From Porticoccus sp041592135 (GTDB taxonomy: Bacteria; Pseudomonadota; Gammaproteobacteria; Pseudomonadales; Porticoccaceae): DNA of 12,794 bases. The position numbers and the translations under genes were made by a program. Shown piece after piece: positions 6,129 through 12,794 of this stretch. Below the pieces are notes generated by a model. The model was given only the letters and a program-made list of their open reading frames with translations. It did not search any database and had not been told where the DNA came from. How positions within the stretch are numbered: position 1 is the stretch's first letter; each line of letters begins with the position of its first letter. The stretch lies in assembly GCA_041592135.1 (NCBI GenBank), contig JBFHQR010000056.1; one strand, given 5' to 3'.

Positions 6129-7694
6129 TCAGATGTTACGACCGGCGTCCTGCCAGAAGACCTTGCGGATCTCCTTTTTCAATACCTTGCCCACAGGGCT
6201 GCGCGGCAATTCGTCCCAGAAAAGAACCTGCTTGGGAGCTTTGACACTGCCAAGCCTGCTTTTGCAGTACTGGATTATCTCCTGCGCATCCGGCTGCTTG
6301 ACATTAGCCTTAAGTTCAACAACCGCCGTGACCTGCTCACCCCATTTTTCATCGGGGATGCCGATCACCGCGCAGTCCTTCACGGCGGGATGCGCCCAGA
6401 TCAGTTGCTCTATTTCACTGGGATAGACATTGAAACCACCGGAAATGATCATGTCCCGCTTGCGATCGACAATCGACAGATAGCCGTTTGCATCCAGCAC
6501 CCCGATATCCCCGGTGCGCTGCCAGCCATCCCTGCGAATCTCGGCAGTGGCTTCAGGGTTTCGATAGTAACTGCGCATCAGCAGCTTGCCGCGAACGGCT
6601 ATCTCCCCCTCTGCACCGGCTGGCAGTGCCCGCCAGTCATCATCCATGACGGCCAACCCGACATGGGGCGAGACCTTGCCACAGGAGCGCAGGATTTCCG
6701 GACAATTGTGCTCGAGCGCATAGACATGGTCGGCGGCAGATAAAAACGTGCAGATCATTGGCGCTTCGGCCTGACCGTAGCTCTGCACCATCACCGGCCC
6801 GAAGGCATCAATCGCCTCCTTGAGTTTTTCCACCGACATCGGCGCCGCGGCATACCAGAAATAGCGCAGGCTGGAGTAATCGTAAGATTTGATCGACTCG
6901 TGGGCCAGCAACATATAGATCGCCGTCGGCGGCAGGAACAGATGCGTAACCCGATAGCGCTCAATGGTTTCGAGCAGTCTCTCCGGCACCATGCCGTCCA
7001 TCACCACCACCGAGGCACCCTGCCGGATGGTGGCGAAGGATGCCACCCCCGCCGCATGGGTCATGGGTGCGGAAACAAGGTAACTGCCCGGAATATCCGG
7101 CGCCGGCATCAATTCATCCTGGATGGCTGCCAGTGTTTCCCAACTGCGGCTACTCCACTCAGCCAGTTTGGAGTCACCGGTGGTGCCCCCCGTGGCAAAC
7201 AGGTTGACCAGGGGATCAGGCCCCGCTGGCACAACATCAATGGCGAGTTCAGCTGGCAGCTCATCGGCCAGCGCGCCGAGCTCGACCGCCAACACCTGGC
7301 GGCCATCGAATCGCAGCAACTGTTCTTCCGGGAAGACCTCGGCAATCTGGGGCATGGCAGCAACGATGCGGTCATCCACAAAGAATTTGACGGCACCGGA
7401 CTTATCAATCTGCTTCTGGTTCGCCTCGAACGTGTTGCGGACATTGAGCGGCAGCCACACTGCGCCCAGGCGGGAAATGGCAAAAATACAGCAGTAGGCG
7501 GCGACGGAGTTGGGGGCATAAGTCGCAATCACATCCTGCGCCTTAACCCCCGCCTGCCGCAATGCCTCTGCAATTTCAACAGAGGCATTCACCATTTGCC
7601 GGTAACTGAGGGACAATCCGTTGTCCAGATCAACAAACTTCGCATCGCCCGACACCAGGGCCGGACTCTTATCGAGAAAGTCGACAAGACGCAT
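6129..7694 (-). CDS. AMP-dependent acyl-CoA synthetase, possibly a beta-keto acid CoA ligase
   Basis: 521 residues from the ATG at 7692-7694, chosen because AGGTGG lies 6 nt upstream; another ATG at 7700 and a TTG at 7730 are in frame but poorly placed. It is an ANL-superfamily enzyme making an acyl-CoA from acid, ATP and CoA via an acyl-adenylate. Motifs: A3 as ATGGTTGDSKLAEW (167-180), A5 YGQAEA (306-311), A7 RTGD (393-396), A8 RKRDMIISGGFNVYP (411-425), and the adenylation lysine K503 in SPVGKVLKKE. The phosphate loop usually ends PKG but here reads SKL, and the Thr of YGxTE is Ala; the catalytic Lys, the TGD aspartate and the hinge are kept, so it is probably active. Placed after two carboxylase-like genes and before a thiolase, it may activate the beta-keto acid they form, like benzoylacetate-CoA ligase in ethylbenzene degradation. 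The substrate is inference. Confidence 0.87.
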   Translation of the reverse strand: MRLVDFLDKSPALVSGDAKFVDLDNGLSLSYRQMVNASVEIAEALRQAGVKAQDVIATYAPNSVAAYCCIFAISRLGAVWLPLNVRNTFEANQKQIDKSGAVKFFVDDRIVAAMPQIAEVFPEEQLLRFDGRQVLAVELGALADELPAELAIDVVPAGPDPLVNLFATGGTTGDSKLAEWSSRSWETLAAIQDELMPAPDIPGSYLVSAPMTHAAGVASFATIRQGASVVVMDGMVPERLLETIERYRVTHLFLPPTAIYMLLAHESIKSYDYSSLRYFWYAAAPMSVEKLKEAIDAFGPVMVQSYGQAEAPMICTFLSAADHVYALEHNCPEILRSCGKVSPHVGLAVMDDDWRALPAGAEGEIAVRGKLLMRSYYRNPEATAEIRRDGWQRTGDIGVLDANGYLSIVDRKRDMIISGGFNVYPSEIEQLIWAHPAVKDCAVIGIPDEKWGEQVTAVVELKANVKQPDAQEIIQYCKSRLGSVKAPKQVLFWDELPRSPVGKVLKKEIRKVFWQDAGRNI

Positions 7695-7726
7695 GTTCAT
7701 CCACCTGCTACTGAAGGCGTTGACGG

Positions 7727-8587
7727 TCAACCCTTGATGGTCGCCAGGGTATCCAGCACCGCTTCCGGCTTGGCATCCGCGGGAATGGTCAAATAGTAGA
7801 AACCATTTGTTGCCGGCAGCGTTTCGCCAGCCTTGGCACCCCAGAGGATGTCAGTGATTTCAACACCTTTGACTTTGGCCGCCGTCGGGGAACCCGCCGG
7901 TGCAATGGCGAAAGCCACGTCGCCAGGGACATCGTAATCCTTGTCAGCTGAAGGCAAGTACAGCCCAACGGACCAGCGGTAATGCTTGGCCACATTGTAA
8001 ATGGGCTGATACCAGCTCAGCTCTTCACCGCTGGCAGGCAACAACTCGGGGTCTTCCACCAGCAGCACACCGGACAAATCCGTTTCACTGAAGTAACGCA
8101 GGAAGTCCGCCATGTACATGGCAGCGGTGTCGACGTTCATCTCATCGGGTTCCGCCACTTCGCCATTGGCGGCCTGATGCGCCTTCACCAGCAGCGAGCG
8201 TGGAGAGGGAATCACCAACACCATCGGGGTGGCGGCGCCATAATTGCTACCCAGGGCGGTGATCACCTCGGCCAACAATTCCCGCGGTGCAAATGCCTCC
8301 AGCATGGCTTTCAGGGCGACGGTCACCCGGCGCTTGCCGGCCATGGCCGGAATCGCTTCCGGGTCTTCCTTCATCCAGTGCTGGAACAGGTCCCATACAT
8401 CCAGAACCACGACCTCGGCTTTCACCAGGCCATGGGCCTGTCCGTAAAAGGACATGTAGGCCGCCGGATTGGTCCACGGATTCTCATTCGCGGCCAACAA
8501 CAGCTTCTTGGTGTAAGCGGTAAAATTAATCCAAAGCCGGGGGGTTTCCCCCCCGGCTGCCAGATAGGACGTCAAATCAACAGCCAT
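7727..8587 (-). CDS. Unrecognised 286-aa protein, possible accessory subunit of the carboxylase
   Basis: The ATG is one base after the HyuB-like stop codon, with AAAGGA in the end of that gene as ribosome site, so translation is tightly coupled to the carboxylase subunit. About 31 kDa, no signal peptide or membrane segment, and no cysteine at all. Predicted strands and helices alternate: AEVVVLDVWDLFQHW (57-71), PMVLVIPSPRSLL (121-133), DTAAMYMADFLRYF (153-166), LSGVLLVEDPELL (171-183), WSVGLYLPSA (205-214), VAFAIAP (224-230) and FYYLTIPAD (263-271). This suggests a soluble alpha/beta or barrel fold, faintly like the uroporphyrinogen-decarboxylase superfamily, though I see no catalytic signature. 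Lacking cysteine, it cannot be the acetone carboxylase gamma subunit if that needs Cys zinc ligands. Position and size recall the separate ~34-kDa ApcE component of acetophenone carboxylase; that link rests on synteny, not recognised sequence identity. Confidence 0.8.
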   Translation of the reverse strand: MAVDLTSYLAAGGETPRLWINFTAYTKKLLLAANENPWTNPAAYMSFYGQAHGLVKAEVVVLDVWDLFQHWMKEDPEAIPAMAGKRRVTVALKAMLEAFAPRELLAEVITALGSNYGAATPMVLVIPSPRSLLVKAHQAANGEVAEPDEMNVDTAAMYMADFLRYFSETDLSGVLLVEDPELLPASGEELSWYQPIYNVAKHYRWSVGLYLPSADKDYDVPGDVAFAIAPAGSPTAAKVKGVEITDILWGAKAGETLPATNGFYYLTIPADAKPEAVLDTLATIKG

Positions 8588-8588
8588 A

Positions 8589-10865
8589 CTATTTCCTTTC
8601 GTTTGCAGGAGGCAGGCCGGCTTGTTTTCTCACTTCAACAAGCTCGGCTTCAAGCTCGGAGATTCTAACATCTTTAGGATGAGTCACATAAATGGGACCC
8701 GGATTTTTGGCATCGCGCTTGTCGTGGATACTGCCCGCATAAACGCTATCCAGATCATCGTTCCAGGAACCATAGAAGGGGATGTTTTCCGGCGGGTGAT
8801 CCTTGACGTGAGTCTTGACGAATTCCGCATAAGGAACGCCCTGCTTCTTGCGCAGTGCACGGTATTCAGCGCGAAGCTTTTCAGTGGCTTCAACGTCAAC
8901 CACGAGGGTTTGTTCATTGAATTCCACTTTGTACAGCTTCTTCGCCCAGTCAGCCGTGATCAGGCCTTCCTCAATATCCATGATCACGTAAGTGGGATCG
9001 CGCTCGAGGGGATCACCATAACCACCGCCAGAACCCTGGGAAATCATGTACAGCTCACCGCGCTTGGAGATGTCGAAGCCCATACCCATGTGGTGAGTAG
9101 AGTACTTGGCACCCGGGAACGGTTGCTCATTCATGATTTCGTGGATGCTGTGCTTAAACATTTCAGGCGTTTTCAGCAAGATGTCATAAACATCCATTCC
9201 CTGAACCTTACACAGCGGATAGGAACCACCAGCATAACCACCGAAAAGACCCTGAATAGTCGGCACTTTTGACCCCTGTGTGGTGGTCATAAAGCCCCAC
9301 TGATCACTGTCTTTAGTCGCTGCGATCATGGTGTAACCCATACCACCGCGGTATTTTCCAGGTGCTTGGGTGTTAGTGGTCATTTTCTTGGAAACCAACT
9401 GCAGGAATGGTACTTCTTCCTCGTTCATTTCCTGCTCACCGATATCCGCCATGGTGGCGAAGATCGGAGACAGCGCGTGCTCACCATCACGGTCCATACG
9501 AGCACCACCACCCATACCATTCAAGTCGGCACAGAGGTTACCCAGGGTTTCACCATGCTGGTTAACACCACCCCAAATAAAGGTGTTGATCATGTTGTGC
9601 CAGGGTGCCAGAACACGGGTGTACTTGTCCGGACAGCTGTACAGGAACTTGGCCGTCGCATGCTGAGCCACGGTGAAGCTGTGGAAAATGGACATCAAGC
9701 TCTGGGAGTTTGGCGCTGCGTAAGAACAGTCAACCAATGTGCCTTGTTGGGTCACAAATTCAACCGGAGACAGACCGGCTTGACCACGGGGCAGATCGGG
9801 CCAAATGTGGTTCATAAACGCCTGGCCCACCATACCTTTCATACCCGGCAACTGGGTATTGATGGCTCGGTTGGTCAACTCCGGACTGGTGCCGGTGAAG
9901 TCAAAGATCAGGCGATTGCCTTTCTTGGTCACAGCCAGGTTGATTTTCAGCAAGGCATTTTCACGCAGGGTGCTGTCCATAATGGTTTGAGTGCGCACAG
10001 TCATGTCAGGCCACTCGGAGATACGACGACGAACTTCAGTCACCACGCTCTCGTTGGTGTAGCGCAGACAGGCAGTCAGGGCGTCAGGGCCATCAGCAGC
10101 CAGCACTTCCTTGATACGCTTTTCGAGACGCATACAGGCAAACAGTTTTACCTTCATGTCCTCGTACTGCAGCTTCGGCTCACGTACGGAGTTTTGCAGG
10201 AAGGTCAGCAGGTCTTTCTTGATCTCATAGTTTTCCACTACTTTGAACGGAGACATTTTCAGGCCTTCGTCAAAAGAGGTTTCCGCCATGGAGGGCATGC
10301 CACCCGGCTCAATTGCACCGTTTTCACCTTCGTGTACGGTAGATGCCACCCAGCAAACCAGCTGGCCTTCGTGGAATACCGGCACGATCATGCTCTGGTC
10401 AGTGTTGTGCACGTTACCGTAGCGTGAGTCGTTGTGGATGAAGCCGTCACCTTCGCTAACACCTACCGTTTTTTCTTCGACCCAGTTCTTGATGATGAAC
10501 TTGATGGGGTGGTGAACCAATGCAGAGAAGATCAGTACACCGCCAGCACTACCAATGGTCAGGTCACCTGACGCAGAGTAGATGCCGGTGATGATGTCGC
10601 CCCACTTCGCACCGGGTGCTGCACCCATCTGCTCAACCATTTCAAAACCTTCTTCACAGGCGGACTGCAAGCGTTCACGAATGGAAGCGATCTGGTTAAG
10701 ATCAGTGAATTTTTCCATGCAGCGATCTTCATCCGCCGTGCGTGGCATGATGCTGTGGTCACGCATGATATCCGGATCGGGACCCAGAAACAGGGTGGTT
10801 TCCTTGAGGAATTTTGCAATCAGCTCCTGATCTTCCAGAGCCTGGTTGGTTGTTTCGTTATTCAT
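8589..10865 (-). CDS. HyuB-like ketone carboxylase large subunit (hydantoinase B/oxoprolinase family)
   Basis: 758 residues from the ATG at 10863-10865; AGGGG lies 9 nt upstream (an in-frame TTG two codons earlier is too close to it). Family hallmarks: a GDGFIHNDSRYGNVHNTDQ segment (139-157) corresponding to the metal-site GDxxxxNDPxxGxxHxxD region, then PVFHEGQLVCWV; FDFTGTSPE (321-329); GMGGGARMDRDGEH (450-462); PGKYRGGMGY (502-511); and GSGGGYGDPLERDP (611-624). Simple HyuB proteins are about 520-600 aa. This one has a C-terminal extension of about 120 residues, close to the ~85-kDa subunit of acetone carboxylase. It probably carboxylates an enolised ketone with the HyuA-like partner, in an ATP- and bicarbonate-dependent way. 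5-Oxoprolinase or hydantoinase activity is the alternative; length and the ligase-thiolase neighbours argue against it. Its codon use is strongly biased (CTG, GGT, CGT, AAC), suggesting high expression. Confidence 0.85.
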   Translation of the reverse strand: MNNETTNQALEDQELIAKFLKETTLFLGPDPDIMRDHSIMPRTADEDRCMEKFTDLNQIASIRERLQSACEEGFEMVEQMGAAPGAKWGDIITGIYSASGDLTIGSAGGVLIFSALVHHPIKFIIKNWVEEKTVGVSEGDGFIHNDSRYGNVHNTDQSMIVPVFHEGQLVCWVASTVHEGENGAIEPGGMPSMAETSFDEGLKMSPFKVVENYEIKKDLLTFLQNSVREPKLQYEDMKVKLFACMRLEKRIKEVLAADGPDALTACLRYTNESVVTEVRRRISEWPDMTVRTQTIMDSTLRENALLKINLAVTKKGNRLIFDFTGTSPELTNRAINTQLPGMKGMVGQAFMNHIWPDLPRGQAGLSPVEFVTQQGTLVDCSYAAPNSQSLMSIFHSFTVAQHATAKFLYSCPDKYTRVLAPWHNMINTFIWGGVNQHGETLGNLCADLNGMGGGARMDRDGEHALSPIFATMADIGEQEMNEEEVPFLQLVSKKMTTNTQAPGKYRGGMGYTMIAATKDSDQWGFMTTTQGSKVPTIQGLFGGYAGGSYPLCKVQGMDVYDILLKTPEMFKHSIHEIMNEQPFPGAKYSTHHMGMGFDISKRGELYMISQGSGGGYGDPLERDPTYVIMDIEEGLITADWAKKLYKVEFNEQTLVVDVEATEKLRAEYRALRKKQGVPYAEFVKTHVKDHPPENIPFYGSWNDDLDSVYAGSIHDKRDAKNPGPIYVTHPKDVRISELEAELVEVRKQAGLPPANERK

Positions 10866-10887
10866 AATCAAATACCCCTATATCTAC

Positions 10888-12794
10888 TTAATTCTTTGAA
10901 TCGACGCGGAAGAACCAAACAGCGCCCTGCTCAGCAGAAACATACTTCCAGCCCGGCTCGATCAAGTAGGTTGTTACGTCGGAAGCCACGAGACCTGGCC
11001 CCACAATCTCAGTTCCTGGAGGAATGTCGCTTTTGCGCCATACCGGAGTTTCGATACCTTTTGAACCAGTGCTAACAAAGTAACAGGTACGAGTGGTATT
11101 CGGAGCCGGCGGAGCAATACGCTCGCCCTCAGAAACAGGTTTGATATGTTTGAAGTGCACGGTGTCATGCTCAACAAAGGATGCAACGCGGATGGTATTG
11201 ATACGAATACCGGCTTCCGGCGCCTGGCTACCTTCACCAAAGCGGTGACCATAGTCAGCAGAGAATTGCTGCAGGATATTCATTACATCAATGGCTGTGT
11301 TCAGAGTGTGCTTGGAAATTACCACTGTGGTTTGTACCAGCTGGTTACCGTAGCGCATATCCAGTTCCAGCGAGTGCTTAATGGAAGAGGCATCAGCACC
11401 CTGCCGCAGCAGGTCATTTTTTCCGCGCTCACTCAGTTCAGCAACGATATCGTTGAAGCGCTTGTAATCATCGAAAACTTTACGGGAGTTTGAATCGTAC
11501 AGCACCAGGAACAGGGACATTTCGTGAATGTGCATCTGGTGCATGTTGCCAGCACCCAGCGCAGAGAACACGGAACTCATCGGCGGAGCCAGAATCTTGT
11601 CGATGTTCAGGTTGCTGGCGATACCACAGCAGTGCAGCGGACCGTTACCACCGTAAGCCAACATGGTGAAGTCTTCAGGGTCATAACCACGTACACGCAA
11701 CTCGGTGTGCAGGCCATTCGCCATGTTGCTGTCCACTTTCTCTTTGATCAGCAGAGCAGCTTCAACCGGCTCACAATCCAGGTCATCGCAAAGGGTTTCT
11801 TCGATAGCGAACACAGAACGCTTGGGGTTCAAAGGAATGTGGCCACCGGCGTAGTTTTTCGGATCCAGATAACCTAACACCAAGTCGGCATCGGTCACGG
11901 TCGGATTCATACCACCACGGTCATAACAGGCTGGGCCTGGATCAGAACCGGCACTCTTCGGACCAACAGCAACAGCGTTGTACATACGATCAAAAGAAGC
12001 GATCGAACCACCACCAGCACCCAGGGTTACCAAGTGAACCATGGGCACAGAAACCAACCAACGGTCGATCACCGGGTTGAAGTCATAGTGCTTGATGCCA
12101 CCTTCTACCACGATACCGATGTCGTAAGAGGTACCGCCCATATCGGTAGCAACAACGCTACCCAGGTCAGCTTCTTTCGCCAAGTGTTCCGCCGCACTGA
12201 TACCGGAAACCGGACCAGAGTGGATGGTTTGCAGGGCATCAGTTGAGTTCAGCTGAGCCATACCACCGGAGTTGTGGATCACCAGCATCGGCTTGGAGTA
12301 AGAGTTGGCGCGCAGGTTCTGCTCCAACTGGCTCATAGCGTGGTACATGGTGGAGTGCAGATAACCGTCCACAATCGCGGAAGTTGCACGAACGTATTCG
12401 CCTTTACGACCCGCTACACGGTGAGACAAAATCGTTGGGATAGAACCCAACAGGTGAGAGGGGTATTCATCCAGCAGGATCTGCTCGATGCGCTTCTCGT
12501 GATCGGGGTTAACCACGGAGTTAACCAGACAAACCACGATAGCCTGAGCACCTTTATCCACCAGGGAGCGGATTTTGTTGCGAACGTCTTTCTCGTCCAG
12601 CGGCATAACCAGCTCGCCCTGGAAACCCAGACGCTCGCGAACACCTTCGATCATGTGGGGCAGAACCAGAGGAGCAGGACGCTGTGCGTCGGGCAGGTTT
12701 TGCTTACCCAGCTCATCCAGACCTTCACCGTAACCACGGCCGCGGCTCAGGGGAACCATTGCTTCGTAACCGGCGGTTACCAGCATACCGATGC
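10888..12794 (-). CDS. HyuA-like ketone carboxylase subunit, N-terminus outside the window
   Basis: The frame is open to the window edge; codons for I-G precede the first visible ATG at 12784-12786, so that Met is internal. About 634 residues are visible and roughly 80-110 are missing, including the first nucleotide-binding motif (DxGGTFTD). Numbered from the visible Met, landmarks are HNSGGM (171-176), HSGPVSGISAAEHLA (189-203), the ATP-site motif DMGGTSYD (215-222), LGAGGGSIASFD (255-266), VGPKSAGSDPGPACY (274-288), LAYGGNGPLHCCGIA (376-390) and PPMSSVFSALGAG (401-413). These define the actin/ASKHA-like hydantoinase A family; in ketone carboxylases this type of subunit uses ATP to make carboxyphosphate and/or activate the ketone. 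It is followed 22 bp downstream by the HyuB-like gene. The DMRYGNQ segment (476-482) corresponds to the RYxGQ region of the family. Acetone or acetophenone carboxylase-like function is inferred from context. Strong high-expression codon bias, as in its partner. Confidence 0.85.
   Translation of the reverse strand, partial: IGMLVTAGYEAMVPLSRGRGYGEGLDELGKQNLPDAQRPAPLVLPHMIEGVRERLGFQGELVMPLDEKDVRNKIRSLVDKGAQAIVVCLVNSVVNPDHEKRIEQILLDEYPSHLLGSIPTILSHRVAGRKGEYVRATSAIVDGYLHSTMYHAMSQLEQNLRANSYSKPMLVIHNSGGMAQLNSTDALQTIHSGPVSGISAAEHLAKEADLGSVVATDMGGTSYDIGIVVEGGIKHYDFNPVIDRWLVSVPMVHLVTLGAGGGSIASFDRMYNAVAVGPKSAGSDPGPACYDRGGMNPTVTDADLVLGYLDPKNYAGGHIPLNPKRSVFAIEETLCDDLDCEPVEAALLIKEKVDSNMANGLHTELRVRGYDPEDFTMLAYGGNGPLHCCGIASNLNIDKILAPPMSSVFSALGAGNMHQMHIHEMSLFLVLYDSNSRKVFDDYKRFNDIVAELSERGKNDLLRQGADASSIKHSLELDMRYGNQLVQTTVVISKHTLNTAIDVMNILQQFSADYGHRFGEGSQAPEAGIRINTIRVASFVEHDTVHFKHIKPVSEGERIAPPAPNTTRTCYFVSTGSKGIETPVWRKSDIPPGTEIVGPGLVASDVTTYLIEPGWKYVSAEQGAVWFFRVDSKN

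Noticed and set aside
6900..7796. 298-codon open frame on the plus strand
   Set aside because: It is antisense to the acyl-CoA ligase and runs into the next gene; the His/Arg/Gln-rich translation looks like a mirror of coding DNA.
7982..8668. 228-codon open frame on the plus strand
   Set aside because: It is antisense to the 286-aa gene and the end of the HyuB-like gene. The minus-strand frame is preferred because it has a ribosome site, tight operon spacing and a normal protein composition.
9366..10427. Long 353-codon open frame on the plus strand
   Set aside because: It is antisense to the HyuB-like gene, whose protein has clear family motifs across this whole stretch; the plus-strand translation is His/Gln/Thr-rich with no family character and no ribosome site.
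8589..12794. Annotation of the two large subunits as plain hydantoinase or 5-oxoprolinase
   Set aside because: The HyuB-like protein is about 150 residues longer than typical hydantoinase B, and the neighbours are a CoA ligase and a thiolase, which have no place in hydantoin or oxoproline use.
1..12794. CRISPR arrays, tRNA or rRNA genes, insertion sequences
   Set aside because: I saw no regularly spaced 20-40-bp repeats, no tRNA-like cloverleaf or rRNA sequence, and no transposase or terminal inverted repeats anywhere in the window.

Overview
The window looks like a catabolic gene cluster from a moderately GC-rich proteobacterium, probably a heterotrophic gammaproteobacterium. I base that on the protein styles (a DUF1302 outer-membrane protein, an AcoR-type sigma-54 activator, a PhaB-type reductase) and on codon use. 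I cannot name a species from the sequence alone.

Layout: a truncated DUF1302 gene runs leftward from 993. A 604-bp divergent regulatory region (994-1597) separates it from a rightward gene for a GAF / AAA+ / Fis-HTH sigma-54 activator (1598-3613). A strong bidirectional hairpin terminator at 3625-3648 divides the activator from a leftward gene for a PhaB-like acetoacetyl-CoA reductase (3709-4431). After a 368-bp gap containing another terminator, the rest of the window is one leftward operon. In transcription order it encodes a HyuA-like subunit (5' end outside the window), a 758-aa HyuB-like subunit, a cysteine-free 286-aa protein I do not recognise, an AMP-dependent acyl-CoA ligase with unusual core motifs, and an SCP2-type thiolase. 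Gaps between these genes are 22, 1, 32 and 63 bp.

How the genes may work together: the two large HyuA/HyuB-like proteins have the lengths and context of ATP-dependent ketone carboxylases (acetone and acetophenone carboxylase) rather than of a 5-oxoprolinase. Carboxylase, then CoA ligase, then thiolase is the logic of ketone -> beta-keto acid -> beta-ketoacyl-CoA -> acetyl-CoA + shortened acyl-CoA. The order HyuA, HyuB, ~31-kDa protein, ligase resembles, from memory, the acetophenone carboxylase/benzoylacetate-CoA ligase locus of Aromatoleum. The SCP2-type thiolase suggests a substrate bulkier than acetone. No acetone-carboxylase-type ~20-kDa gamma subunit lies next to the two large subunits.

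Regulation: a well-formed -24/-12 sigma-54 promoter stands in front of the DUF1302 gene, beside a sigma-54 activator gene. Upstream of it are helically phased short repeats that could be activator sites. The carboxylase operon promoter lies outside the window. The most interesting items are the candidate ketone carboxylase with its unknown 286-aa partner, the atypical ligase motifs, and the repeat-rich divergent control region.
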